From NCBI GenBank assembly GCA_947168005.1, contig CAMVKI010000006.1, positions 1-33,782 of the forward strand: a stretch of 33,782 bases of DNA, given 5' to 3'. The position numbers and the translations under genes were made by a program. Positions 1-8,786 of the stretch are shown here, in pieces. The notes under the pieces are model-generated. The model was not told where the DNA came from. It worked only from the letters and a program-made list of their open reading frames with translations, and did no database searches. The DNA comes from an uncultured Clostridia bacterium. Lineage in GTDB: Bacteria > Bacillota > Clostridia > Oscillospirales > Oscillospiraceae. Each line of letters starts with the position of its first letter. The stretch's first letter is position 1.

Positions 1-475
1 GCTGCTCAAAGTATTTCTTGCCCACTTCCATGACCACGTCGGAGAACATCTGGATAAAGCGGCGGTAGGAGTCGTAGACGAAGCGCTCGAACTTGGGGTC
101 GGGGTTGCCCTTGATCATGGCGTTGACGACCTCGTCGTTGAGGCCGAGGTTCAGGATAGTGTCCATCATGCCGGGCATGGAGGCCCGGGCGCCGGAACGG
201 ACGGAGACCAGCAGGGGGTTCTCCAGGTCGCCGAACTTCTTGCCGTTGATCTCCTCCATCTTGGCCACGCCTTCCATGATCTGGCCCATGATCTCGTCGT
301 TGATCTTGCGGCCGTCTTCATAGTACTGGGTGCAGGCCTCGGTGGTGATGGTGAAGCCCTGGGGGACGGGCATGCCGATGTTGGTCATCTCGGCCAGGTT
401 GGCGCCCTTGCCGCCAAGGAGCTCACGCATCTTGGCGTTGCCTTCGGTGAAGAGATAGACGTACTTGTGGGACAT
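1..475 (-). CDS. ppdK: Pyruvate, phosphate dikinase, N-terminal part (gene runs off the window edge)
   Basis: Reverse-strand translation from ATG at 475: [57 protein letters not shown]...[24 protein letters not shown], characteristic of PPDK; RBS-like GGAG upstream. Confidence 0.95.
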   Translation of the reverse strand, partial: MSHKYVYLFTEGNAKMRELLGGKGANLAEMTNIGMPVPQGFTITTEACTQYYEDGRKINDEIMGQIMEGVAKMEEINGKKFGDLENPLLVSVRSGARASMPGMMDTILNLGLNDEVVNAMIKGNPDPKFERFVYDSYRRFIQMFSDVVMEVGKKYFEQ

Positions 476-671
476 GTAGTTTACTCCTTTCAATGTGACG
501 CGGGCCGGAGGGCGCCGCGCGATCTTCTTCTTTTTTCGAAAGAAAATACGATGCAAAATTACAATGCAATATACTTTAACATATTTTTTCCATATTTTCA
601 ACGGTTTTTCAAAAAAATTGATGCAGATGGAGAAAAAAGTTTCAGTTCCCGGCGGGAACGACGGATTGCGG

Positions 672-700
672 TTGAAAAGCGCGGCATTTTGTGGTAGGAT
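672..700 (+). promoter_or_regulatory. Predicted sigma70-type promoter for the ThrE-like gene
   Basis: TTGAAA (672-677), 17-nt spacer, TAGGAT (695-700), about 45 nt upstream of the start codon. Confidence 0.55.
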
Positions 701-744
701 AGGCCAAAGAAACGGGAAACCGAGACAGGAGAGGAGGACGCTCC

Positions 745-1968
745 GTGAATTACGAAAAAGCTTTGACGCTGATCCTCGACGCCGGGGCGGAGATGGTCCG
801 CTGCGGCGGCGAGACTCACCGGGTGGAGGACAGCGTGAGCCGCATGGCTGCCGCCGTAGGCTTTGAAAACTGCAGCGTCTGGGTGGTCCCGTCCAACGTC
901 CAGGCTACGGTCACGGACCCGGAGGGGAAGGTTCTGACCCAGCTCCGGGCCATCCGGGGCGGCGGCATCGACTTCGAGGTCCTGTCCCAGCTCAACGCCC
1001 TGTCCCGCTGGATCTGCGCGGAAAAACCGGACGACGGGGCCATCGCCGCCCGGTTGGAGGAGATCCGCAGCGCGCCCCAGCTTCCGGCCTGGCTGATCTA
1101 TTTGGCCGCCATCCTGGGGGGCACGGCCTTCTGCGTCTTTTTCGGCTGCGACCTGCTGGACTGCCTGACCGCCGTCGCCGCTTCGGCGCTGATCTGCTTC
1201 CTGATCCGCAGCCTTTCGCCCAAGGAGGGCAACCCGCTGATTCTGAATTTTGCCGTGGCCTTCTGCGTGGAGATGCTGATTCTCCTCTCGGCCCACCTCG
1301 GCCTGATCCATCATCAGGGCTGCATCACCATCGGAGTCGTCATGCTGCTGATCTCCGGTCTGGGCGCCACCAACGGCCTGCGGGACCTGGTCCACCTGGA
1401 CACCCTTTCGGGCCTCATCAACATTGTGGCCTCCGTCACCGGCGGCATCGGCATTGCCCTGGGCATCGCCCTGCCCCTGCTGATCTTCCGGGCCTGGAGC
1501 GGCAACGAGGTCATCACCAGTCTCCGCACCAGCGTGCCGGTCCAGATCCTCGCCGGGGCCGCGGCCTGCGTGGGCTTCTCCTTCTGGTTCCGCCTTCGGG
1601 GGCTCAAGATCCTGTGGTGCGCCCTGGGCGGCATGCTCTGCTGGGGGGTCTATCTGGCATCCTACAACTTCCTCTATCCCACGGTCTTCGGCTCGACCAT
1701 CCTGGCCTCGGTGGTCTGCGGCCTCTACGGCCAGGTCCTGGCCCGGCTCAACCGGGCCCCCGCCACGATCTTCACCACCATCTGTCTGCTGCCGCTGATC
1801 CCCGGCTCGTCGCTGTACTACGCCATCTACGGCGTCGTCACCCGGAACACGGCCCTCAGCTCCGCGAAGGCCGCGGACTTCGGCCTGACCTGCTTCGGCA
1901 TCGTCCTCGGCTTCATGGTGGTCGAGGTCGCCATCCGCTTCATCTGGCGAAAGGCCCGCAGCCGCTGA
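745..1968 (+). CDS. Threonine/serine exporter family protein (ThrE-like, fused two-part form)
   Basis: 407 aa; N-terminal [27 protein letters not shown]...VVPSNVQAT motif followed by multiple TM helices, typical of the ThrE/DUF1212 family. Confidence 0.85.
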   Translation: MNYEKALTLILDAGAEMVRCGGETHRVEDSVSRMAAAVGFENCSVWVVPSNVQATVTDPEGKVLTQLRAIRGGGIDFEVLSQLNALSRWICAEKPDDGAIAARLEEIRSAPQLPAWLIYLAAILGGTAFCVFFGCDLLDCLTAVAASALICFLIRSLSPKEGNPLILNFAVAFCVEMLILLSAHLGLIHHQGCITIGVVMLLISGLGATNGLRDLVHLDTLSGLINIVASVTGGIGIALGIALPLLIFRAWSGNEVITSLRTSVPVQILAGAAACVGFSFWFRLRGLKILWCALGGMLCWGVYLASYNFLYPTVFGSTILASVVCGLYGQVLARLNRAPATIFTTICLLPLIPGSSLYYAIYGVVTRNTALSSAKAADFGLTCFGIVLGFMVVEVAIRFIWRKARSR

Positions 1969-2015
1969 GCAGACGCCTCGCACCGGACAATTCGGATTTG
2001 GCGGGTTCTTCCACC

Positions 2016-2088
2016 CGTAGGGGCCGATGCCCACATCGGCCCTCCCGATTGACCGGGGCAAGGGCCGATGTGGGCATCGGCCCCTACG
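2016..2088. repeat. Perfect 27-bp inverted repeat made of two opposed GTAGGGG-hairpin units
   Basis: cgtaggggccgatgcccacatcggccc (2016-2042) and its exact reverse complement (2062-2088). Each arm itself folds (GGGCCGATG-CCCA-CATCGGCCC style). Confidence 0.9.
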
Positions 2089-2137
2089 GTTTGATAAATC
2101 CCGATTTGCAAAGGATTCTTATTTGGAGGGGCGTCCT

Positions 2138-2710
2138 ATGAAAGGAAGACGAATTCCGGCTCTGATCTTGGCAATATTATGTGTTCTCATCCTGTTTACA
2201 GCTTGTTCCGATTCTTCTCGGGAGTACCGTCAGGCCTCACTGCCCCCGGAGACGGTGACTTCCGCTGCCGCCAAAACGACGGAAAGCCATCCGCTTCCGA
2301 CCGCGGCGCTGACGGAGGAGCCGATGACAGCGGCCGCCGAGGATTCTACTACGGAAGCGCCAACGGAGGCCTCTGCCGAAACAGCCTTACCGATCGACAC
2401 CGTGAAAACAGAGCAGCCCACGGCGGCGTCTGCGCCGGAGCAGCTGGAGACGGAAAAAGCCTCGCTCAGAGCGGCTCCGACGGCGGAGCCCGAAGAACCG
2501 GAGCCCGCAGAGACGGAAGCCGAAGAACCGGAGCCGGAAGAAACAGAGCCGAAGGTGACTTACGTGGCGAACACCAACACCAAGAAGTTCCATATTCCCG
2601 GCTGCAGCTCGGTGACGGATATGAAGGAGAGCAACAAGCGGTACTTCACCGGCAACAGGGAAGAGCTGATCGAGCAGGGCTACGAGCCCTGCAAGCGCTG
2701 CAAGCCCTGA
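2138..2710 (+). CDS. Small secreted lipoprotein with acidic low-complexity linker and C-terminal Cys-rich (Ada-like) metal-binding type module
   Basis: Start at 2138 preceded by GGAGGGG; signal peptide with lipobox LFTAC; Thr/Glu/Pro-rich linker; C-terminus YVANTNTKKFHIPGCSSV...GYEPCKRCKP. Confidence 0.75.
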   Translation: MKGRRIPALILAILCVLILFTACSDSSREYRQASLPPETVTSAAAKTTESHPLPTAALTEEPMTAAAEDSTTEAPTEASAETALPIDTVKTEQPTAASAPEQLETEKASLRAAPTAEPEEPEPAETEAEEPEPEETEPKVTYVANTNTKKFHIPGCSSVTDMKESNKRYFTGNREELIEQGYEPCKRCKP

Positions 2711-2768
2711 ACGGCTTAGCGGCCCACTGCTCTGATAACCCATTCGCAGCCTGCTCCGATTTTTCTTC

Positions 2769-2797
2769 TTGATTTTCCGCTGTGACCCTGCTATAAT
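2769..2797 (+). promoter_or_regulatory. Predicted sigma70 promoter of tRNA-Ser
   Basis: TTGATT (2769-2774), 17-nt spacer, TATAAT (2792-2797), 16 nt before the tRNA 5' end. Confidence 0.75.
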
Positions 2798-2812
2798 AAC
2801 ACCGTTCAAAAT

Positions 2813-2904
2813 GGAGCGGTATCGAAGCGGTCATAACGGGGCTGACTCGAAATCAGTTTGTGGGCATTCCCCACACGTGGGTTCGAATCCCACCCGCTCC
2901 GCCA
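2813..2904 (+). tRNA. tRNA-Ser (anticodon CGA), CCA encoded
   Basis: Acceptor GGAGCGG/CCGCTCC, anticodon loop CTCGAAA (CGA), long variable arm, T-arm GTGGGTTCGAATCCCAC, discriminator G, CCA. Confidence 0.95.
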
Positions 2905-2936
2905 TCAAAAGGGTACGAAAAAGATGTACCCGGCAG

Positions 2937-2962
2937 AAAGCCCGATTTTATCGGGCTTTTTT
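2937..2962 (+). terminator. Intrinsic terminator downstream of tRNA-Ser
   Basis: aaagcccga-tttta-tcgggcttt followed by a T tract. Confidence 0.85.
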
Positions 2963-3033
2963 GCTGCCCAAAGGCCGTTTTTCGAAGTTTCAAAATCGTA
3001 GATGAAAAAACGGCGTTTTCCCTTTGAAGATAG

Positions 3034-3276
3034 ATAGGTGCGCCTGCGGCAACCCAGATCTTGGACTGGCTTATAGCTTATGGTGTCCGAGAGCTCATCA
3101 GCTGTGGCTCGTGTGGTGTGTTGGTTGATATTCCCGAAAACGCATTTTTGGTTCCTTACAAAGCGCTTAGAGACGAAGGAACTTCATATCACTACCTTCC
3201 GCCTGAACGGTTTGTTGAGGTTTCTGAAAAGGCGCGCTATGCCATTGAGAAAGAGCGTTTGTTGATAAATGATTGA
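3034..3276 (+). pseudogene. Remnant of a nucleoside phosphorylase (PNP/UDP family)
   Basis: In-frame IGAPAATQILDWLIAYGVRELISCGSCGVLVDIPENAFLVPYKALRDEGTSYHYLPPERFVEVSEKARYAIEKERLLIND resembles an internal segment of phosphorylases; a stop codon (TAG 3031-3033) directly precedes it and N- and C-terminal parts are absent. Confidence 0.7.
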
Positions 3277-3361
3277 AAAATCGGCATAAAACATACCAAA
3301 AGGCCCTCACACTGCCATCATCGGCGGCGGGGATAATACCAAAATAAACTCACAAAGGGTA

Positions 3362-3396
3362 TTGACGGCAAATAGTTTATAGTGTATAATATAAAC
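3362..3396 (+). promoter_or_regulatory. marR promoter with overlapping palindromic operator
   Basis: TTGACG (3362-3367), 17-nt spacer, TATAAT (3385-3390); palindrome gtttata-N8-tataaac (3375-3396) covers the spacer and -10. Confidence 0.75.
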
Positions 3397-3421
3397 AGTA
3401 ATTACGGAAAGGAGAAAAATC

Positions 3422-3868
3422 GTGAAATTACCATTAGATGAATCCCTTCCCGAATATGTGAATGATTCCATAGCTATTCTGGAAAAAATACTGACAAGCG
3501 ATAATTTCAGCGTCTTTGAAAGGATCACCCGGGTATCCAGAGGTGAGATTTTTGTACTAAAGATTCTATTGTTTAACAATGGTACATCAACGCCTACTGA
3601 GATCAGCGAGGCGATGAAGAGTACAAAGGGACGCATATCGGCCATATTGAATTCACTGGAGAAAAAGGGCTTCATTGGCCGGGAAATTGATAAAGACAAT
3701 CGTAGAAACATTATCGTGACGCTTTCAGATTCCGGCAGGGATTATGTGATGAAGGAACTCCTTGAATGCTACCGCATCGTGGCACATGTTTTTGAGGAGC
3801 TGGGAGAAAAGGATTCTAAAAAGTTTGTTGAACTGACGGAGCGGGTGTTTCATCTGATGAACGAATAA
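3422..3868 (+). CDS. MarR family transcriptional regulator
   Basis: 148 aa, GTG start; winged-helix motif GTSTPTEISEAMKSTKGRISAILNSLEKKGFIGREIDKDNRRNIIVTLSDSGRDYV. Confidence 0.85.
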   Translation: MKLPLDESLPEYVNDSIAILEKILTSDNFSVFERITRVSRGEIFVLKILLFNNGTSTPTEISEAMKSTKGRISAILNSLEKKGFIGREIDKDNRRNIIVTLSDSGRDYVMKELLECYRIVAHVFEELGEKDSKKFVELTERVFHLMNE

Positions 3869-3876
3869 AAAATCCA

Positions 3877-3900
3877 TTGCAGGCCGAAAAAGGCCTGCAA
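3877..3900. repeat. Perfect hairpin between marR and the aldo/keto reductase gene
   Basis: ttgcaggcc-gaaaaa-ggcctgcaa; followed by A tract on +, so T tract only on the - strand. Confidence 0.6.
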
Positions 3901-3962
3901 AAAATAGAACCCATTGTTAATAGGGTAAATAATAAACAGCAAAAACAAAGGAGAAAGATAAT

Positions 3963-4892
3963 ATGAGCAATTTTTCAAAGGACAACAGACCGGGCGGAAC
4001 CTACGTGATGGGCGGGAAAACGGTATCCCGGGTAGGATACGGCACCATGCAGCTGCCGAAACTGAAGGATGAAGCTAAGGCAAGGGCGGTGATCCGCAGA
4101 GCCTACGAGCTTGGCGTGAACCATTTTGACACAGCTGATTTTTATGAGGATGGATTCACAAACAGATGCCTGGCGGATGAAATCGGCAAGGAGAAGGATG
4201 CGGTAATCGTAACCAAGATCGGCGCAAAGCCCGGTAATGGCATTATGCCGATGATACCCGCGCAGAGGCCGGAGGAACTCAGACAGCACATAGAGGATAA
4301 TCTAAGGAGCCTTAAGACGGACCATCTGGGGATCGTCAATTTCCGCAGGATCGCACCGGGAACGTTTCCCTTAAAACCGAGCCAGAAGGTGAATTTTGAC
4401 GACCAGATGGCGGAGCTTATTAAAATGCGTGACGAGGGGAAGATAGAGGCGATCGGGCTTTCCACGGTCAGTCTGAAAGAACTGCAGAGTGCATTGCCTG
4501 CCGGTATTGTCTGTGTCCAGAATCAGTACAATATTACATCGCGCAGCCAGGAAAGCATACTGGATCTGTGCAGAAAAGAAGGAATTGCATGGGTGCCATA
4601 TTTTCCTCTTGGCGGTGGTCTGCCCGGTTCCGCGAAGGTGACAGAAGACAAAACAGTACAGGCTGTCGCAAAAGAGATGGGGCTGTCACCGGTCCAAGTG
4701 GGGCTGGCATGGATTCTGCAACACGCTGAAAATGCGCTCATCATTCCGGGAACTACATCGATCGGTCACCTGGAGCAGAATGTTGCGGTAGGCGATATCC
4801 GATTTGATGAAGACACGATGCGACGCCTCGACAGTGTTCCTCCGGCAAGAGGGATAGGGGCTATTATCAATCGCTTTATGTCAAGAAAGTGA
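3963..4892 (+). CDS. Aldo/keto reductase
   Basis: 309 aa; VSRVGYGTMQLP, NHFDTADFY, VTKIGAK, GIAWVPYFPLGGG, LIIPGTTSIGHLEQN motifs; RBS AAAGGAG. Confidence 0.9.
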   Translation: MSNFSKDNRPGGTYVMGGKTVSRVGYGTMQLPKLKDEAKARAVIRRAYELGVNHFDTADFYEDGFTNRCLADEIGKEKDAVIVTKIGAKPGNGIMPMIPAQRPEELRQHIEDNLRSLKTDHLGIVNFRRIAPGTFPLKPSQKVNFDDQMAELIKMRDEGKIEAIGLSTVSLKELQSALPAGIVCVQNQYNITSRSQESILDLCRKEGIAWVPYFPLGGGLPGSAKVTEDKTVQAVAKEMGLSPVQVGLAWILQHAENALIIPGTTSIGHLEQNVAVGDIRFDEDTMRRLDSVPPARGIGAIINRFMSRK

Positions 4893-4901
4893 GGGACAGA
4901 T

Positions 4902-5555
4902 ATGACACTGCAAGAGGCAATGAAAGCACGCCATATGGTGCGGAAATATACCGATAAAGCGATCCCGGCAGATATTGCGGCAAAGCTGAATGAGCGGGTA
5001 AAGCAGAACAATGAGCAGTATGGTCTTTCCATTAAGCTGATGATCAATGACGGCAGCGCTGTACCGGGTGTGATCAAGCTGATCCTTGCCAAAGGCGTGA
5101 ACAATTTCTTCATCATGGCGGGCCCCAAAGGATCGGATGAGCGCCTTGGATACTGCGGTGCAGATCTGATGCTCTACGCTCAGACACTTGGGCTTAACAC
5201 CTGGTGGGTCGGCGGCACCTATAACCGCAAGGGTGCGGCTGAGAAATCAGAAGGAGCAACTCCGGTTGGTATTATAGCCGTGGGTTACGGACAGACGCAG
5301 GGTGTACCGCATAAAACGAAAACGGCAGATGCGGTCAGTTCCTATGTTGGCGATGTTCCTGACTGGTTCAAAGAAGGCGTGGATGCCGCACTTCTTGCCC
5401 CGACAGCACTGGCAAAGCAGGCATTCATCTTGAAAGGTGAAGGCGGTACCGTGCATATCGACTGTGACAACGGAATCTTCAGCGGTGTGGATACCGGCCT
5501 TGTGAAATATCACTTTGAACTGGGTGCAGGCAAAGAAAACTTTGAGTGGGTGTGA
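4902..5555 (+). CDS. Nitroreductase family protein
   Basis: 217 aa; N-terminal MTLQEAMKARHMVRKYTDKAIP, GLNTWWVGGTYN, GIIAVGYG motifs. Confidence 0.85.
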   Translation: MTLQEAMKARHMVRKYTDKAIPADIAAKLNERVKQNNEQYGLSIKLMINDGSAVPGVIKLILAKGVNNFFIMAGPKGSDERLGYCGADLMLYAQTLGLNTWWVGGTYNRKGAAEKSEGATPVGIIAVGYGQTQGVPHKTKTADAVSSYVGDVPDWFKEGVDAALLAPTALAKQAFILKGEGGTVHIDCDNGIFSGVDTGLVKYHFELGAGKENFEWV

Positions 5556-5558
5556 TTT

Positions 5559-6260
5559 ATGGATGAACAGATCAGACAATTACAGCAAATGATCGATGAG
5601 AGCCGTTTCACATTGGTCATTACCGGAGCGGGTATTTCCGTTGCATCCGGTATTCCAAGCATGCACGGTTTGAATCTGGCGGAGACGCTGCAGTTTGCCT
5701 CCACAACCGTGCTGAAGATGGCGCCGGAGCACTACTACAGGGTTGCCAGACATTCCTTTCTGGATGCCATATTCGAAAACGGTCCCAGCCTTTCGCATAA
5801 GAAGCTGGCGGAGCTGGAGAAAAAAGGTAAGGTACAGGGAATCATCACGACAAATCTGGATAACCTGCACAGCCTTGCCGGTTCAAAAAACGTGGCGGAG
5901 ATACAGGGTAGCTTCGCGGTCAATGCCTGTTTGAAATGCGGGAAGCGGAACTACGATGTGAATATCTGGAATCAGGGGAAAGCCCCGAGATGCGAATGCG
6001 GAGGGCTCTATGCCTGCTGGCCGGTCTATGCTCATGTCGGCCTTTATAATGATGATGTCCCAAAAGCGCAGGAATGGGCACGAAAGGCAGAATTGGTTAT
6101 TGTGGTTGGTGCGATCGGCAACTATGGCGGCGTGTACTGGAACCACATCAGATCCTCCGCGAAGATCGTGCAGATCAATCCCACCCATACACAATTCGAT
6201 TCCTGTTCCTTCCTGAACATCCGGAAAAAATGCGATGAAGTATTCGCGGAATTGGAGTAA
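5559..6260 (+). CDS. Sir2-family (sirtuin) protein with altered catalytic motifs
   Basis: 233 aa; GAGISVASGIP, TTNLDNLHSLAGSKNV, two CxxC-type motifs. The usual LHG is replaced by IQG (codon CAG 5904-5906) and the usual PDFR by PSMH (5655-5666). Confidence 0.85.
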   Translation: MDEQIRQLQQMIDESRFTLVITGAGISVASGIPSMHGLNLAETLQFASTTVLKMAPEHYYRVARHSFLDAIFENGPSLSHKKLAELEKKGKVQGIITTNLDNLHSLAGSKNVAEIQGSFAVNACLKCGKRNYDVNIWNQGKAPRCECGGLYACWPVYAHVGLYNDDVPKAQEWARKAELVIVVGAIGNYGGVYWNHIRSSAKIVQINPTHTQFDSCSFLNIRKKCDEVFAELE

Positions 6261-6263
6261 CCT

Positions 6264-6707
6264 ATGATTCGTTTAATCAAAGGAGACATCACGAAAATTA
6301 CGGATGTTGATGCAATCGTGAACGCTGCAAATAGAACACTTCTGGGTGGAGGCGGCGTCGATGGGGCAATCCACCGTGCTGCCGGTAAAGGATTGAGGGC
6401 AGAGTGCTTTAAGCTGCATGGATGTAAAACGGGCAACGCAAAAATCACAAAGGGTTATGATCTTCCCTGTAAATATGTGATCCATACGGTCGGGCCGAGA
6501 TGGAGAGACGGAACGCACGGAGAAGAAAGTCTGTTGCGATCTTGTTATCGCAATTCGCTTGAATTGGCGAAGAAAAACGGATGTGAAAGCGTCGCCTTCC
6601 CGCTGATTTCCTCCGGTGTTTACGGGTATCCGAAGGACCAGGCGATAAAGGTTGCCGTTGATGAAATCACCGACTTCCTACTGAAAGAAGATAACGCTCA
6701 CGGCTGA
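6264..6707 (+). CDS. Macrodomain protein (MacroD/YmdB type), probably 3'-truncated
   Basis: 147 aa; [57 protein letters not shown]. Native-looking sequence ends near FLLKED, then meets recombinase sequence on the opposite strand. Confidence 0.85.
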   Translation: MIRLIKGDITKITDVDAIVNAANRTLLGGGGVDGAIHRAAGKGLRAECFKLHGCKTGNAKITKGYDLPCKYVIHTVGPRWRDGTHGEESLLRSCYRNSLELAKKNGCESVAFPLISSGVYGYPKDQAIKVAVDEITDFLLKEDNAHG

Positions 6708-6988
6708 GATGGCCGAGTACCGTATCCTCATAGCAGCGTGAAATCAGCGTATCCAGATCGGCGATGCGTTTCTTCGCCTTTTCCAGGCGCTTTTTCTCAT
6801 CGTTGACGCTGGCCTGCCAGTCTGCCCGGCGGCAACGGAACCATTCTTCTTCAAAGCCTTCCACATCGCGCCGGACATATTCGTTGACTGCCTGGATCCG
6901 TTCCAGTACGATTTCCCGCAGAATGTCCTCACGGATATAGTGCGCGCCGCAGTCCCCGCGTCCGCTCTTGTATTTGGAGCAGACGTAC
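6690..6988 (-). pseudogene. Remnant of a large serine recombinase (C-terminal coiled-coil part)
   Basis: Reverse-strand text [96 protein letters not shown] resembles the distal part of transposon-type serine recombinases; no catalytic domain present. Confidence 0.75.
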
Positions 6989-6989
6989 C

Positions 6990-7325
6990 ACGGTCTATAT
7001 CGGCTACTGGTCCTTCGTGCTGATGGGCTTCCACCTGGGCCTCCACATCCCGGCCATGACGGCAGGGCTCAGATGGAGCGGCAAAGTCAGGACCGCTCTT
7101 TCACTGCTCTGCGCTGTCGCCGCTGGGCTGGGCTTCTGGCTGTTTGGGAAAAACGGCCTGCCGGACTACATGTTCTTCCGCACCCCCTTCGCCTTCCTGG
7201 ACTACGAGAAGGCGGCGGCGCTGGTCTTTGCCGAGAATCTGGCGATTCTGAGCGCCTTTGCCCTTCTGGGCGGCTGCGTCGCGGCGCTCTGCAAGGCGTT
7301 TGGCAGGCCCGGCCCGAGATTGTGA
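6990..7325 (+). pseudogene. 5'-truncated DUF4405-like membrane protein
   Basis: VYIGYWSFVLMGFHLGLHIPAM...GLPDYMFFRTPFAFLDYEKAAALVFAENLAIL; the N-terminal helices are missing and the frame joins the recombinase remnant. Confidence 0.65.
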
Positions 7326-7353
7326 ATCCGCCGGCGAGCATCGAGGAATGAGC

Positions 7354-8694
7354 TCACGATAAGCGCAGCTTTTTACGTTTCAGATACACGCGGAAGGGGA
7401 GCGTCCAGAGCAGCATGGCGCTCCAGCCGATGATGCAGGCCAGGGCCACGCCGGAGACGCCCAGCTTCGGGACGAGCAGCAGGGTGGCGGCGACCCGGAA
7501 GGAGATCTGGGTCAGGGTGGCGAAGAGCGAGCTCTTCATGGCGCCGACGCCGCGGAAATAGCCCTGCATCCCGTTGGTCAGACAGGGAAGCCAGTAGAAG
7601 AAGCGGATAAGGCCGAAATAAGCCAGGCCTTCGACGAGGATCTCCCGGTCCGCGGAGAAGAGCCCCATCAGAGGGGCGCGAAGCAGCAGGACCGCGGCGC
7701 AGACGGCCAGGCCGCTGCAGAGCTCCACCAGCATTCCCCGGCGGAAGCCGCGCTCCACCCGCGACCCGTCTCCCGCGCCCCGGTTCTGGGCGATCAGGGC
7801 GGTCATGGCCGTGGCGATGCTGCGCCCCGGCAGCAGGCCGATGTCCTCAATCTTCCGGGCGGCGCTGAAGGCCGCGGCGGCGGAGACGCCCAGGGTGTTG
7901 ATCGTGCCCTGGATCACCAGGTTTCCGATGGGCTGGGCGCACTGCTGCAGGGCGGTCAGGCCGCCGTAGGCAAGGGTCTTCCCGGCGAGCCGCCGGTCGA
8001 TCCGCAGCTCCCGCCAGGAAAAGCGCAGCTCGGGCACGTTCCGGCTGACGTAGAGGATGCAGAGCAGGGCGCTGAAGCCCTGGGCCAGGACAGTCGCGAG
8101 GGCTGCGCCCAGGACGCCCATGCGCAGGACTGCCACCAGGAGCAGATCCGCCGCGATATTGATCAGACAGGAAATAATCAGAAAGCGGACCGGCGTCCGG
8201 GAGTCCCCCACGCTGCGGAGGGCGGCGGCGTAGATATTGTACAGGCAGGTAAAGGGCATACCGAGCAGGATGACCCGCAGATAGCGCTTCGCGTCGGCCA
8301 GGGCCTCCGGCTGGACCCGCATGAGCCGGAAGAAGACGCCGGCCAGGGGAAAGCCCAGGGCCAGAACGGCGAGGGCAAAGAGCAGGCCAAGGCTTACGGT
8401 GGTCTTGAGCTCCGCCAGCAGCCGATCCCGGTCCTTCGCGCCGAAGAAATTGCCCATGAGGACCGAGGCCCCGACGCAGATGCCCGACACCCCCAAAATC
8501 AGCAGATTCATGATCTGATCGCAGGTGCCCACGGCGGCGAGGCTGACCTTGCCCGCGAAGCGCCCGATCACGATGGTATCCACCATGTTGTAGGAGAGCT
8601 GGAAGAGATTGCCGAGCATCAGCGGGATCGAAAAGGCCACGAGATGCCGCAGGATACTGCCCTGCGTGAGATCGGTTACATGATTGCGCTGCAT
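7354..8694 (-). CDS. MATE family efflux transporter
   Basis: 446 aa; LTQGSILRHLVAFSIPLMLGNLFQLSYNMVDTIVIGRFAG and repeated TM architecture. Confidence 0.93.
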   Translation of the reverse strand: MQRNHVTDLTQGSILRHLVAFSIPLMLGNLFQLSYNMVDTIVIGRFAGKVSLAAVGTCDQIMNLLILGVSGICVGASVLMGNFFGAKDRDRLLAELKTTVSLGLLFALAVLALGFPLAGVFFRLMRVQPEALADAKRYLRVILLGMPFTCLYNIYAAALRSVGDSRTPVRFLIISCLINIAADLLLVAVLRMGVLGAALATVLAQGFSALLCILYVSRNVPELRFSWRELRIDRRLAGKTLAYGGLTALQQCAQPIGNLVIQGTINTLGVSAAAAFSAARKIEDIGLLPGRSIATAMTALIAQNRGAGDGSRVERGFRRGMLVELCSGLAVCAAVLLLRAPLMGLFSADREILVEGLAYFGLIRFFYWLPCLTNGMQGYFRGVGAMKSSLFATLTQISFRVAATLLLVPKLGVSGVALACIIGWSAMLLWTLPFRVYLKRKKLRLS

Positions 8695-8786
8695 CCTCGC
8701 CCTCCTTTCGTTTTTTCTCCATCATAGGATGTCTGCGGCCAAAACGCAAGCCGCAATCTTTTTTTTTACAAAGATTGTCTGTTTCC

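Noticed and set aside
598-2061. 487-aa antisense ORF opposite the ThrE-like gene
   Set aside because: Charged, repetitive composition (DQQ, AAEG) typical of antisense frames in GC-rich genes.
3886-3900. Terminator after marR on the + strand
   Set aside because: The hairpin is followed by an A tract rather than T on the + strand; it may be a processing or attenuation hairpin, but I cannot call it an intrinsic terminator in that direction.
2880-7000. Direct repeat of the tRNA-Ser 3' end as attR of an integrated element
   Set aside because: I searched by eye for gttcgaatcccacccgctcc near the recombinase remnant and found no second copy; a decayed element could have lost it.
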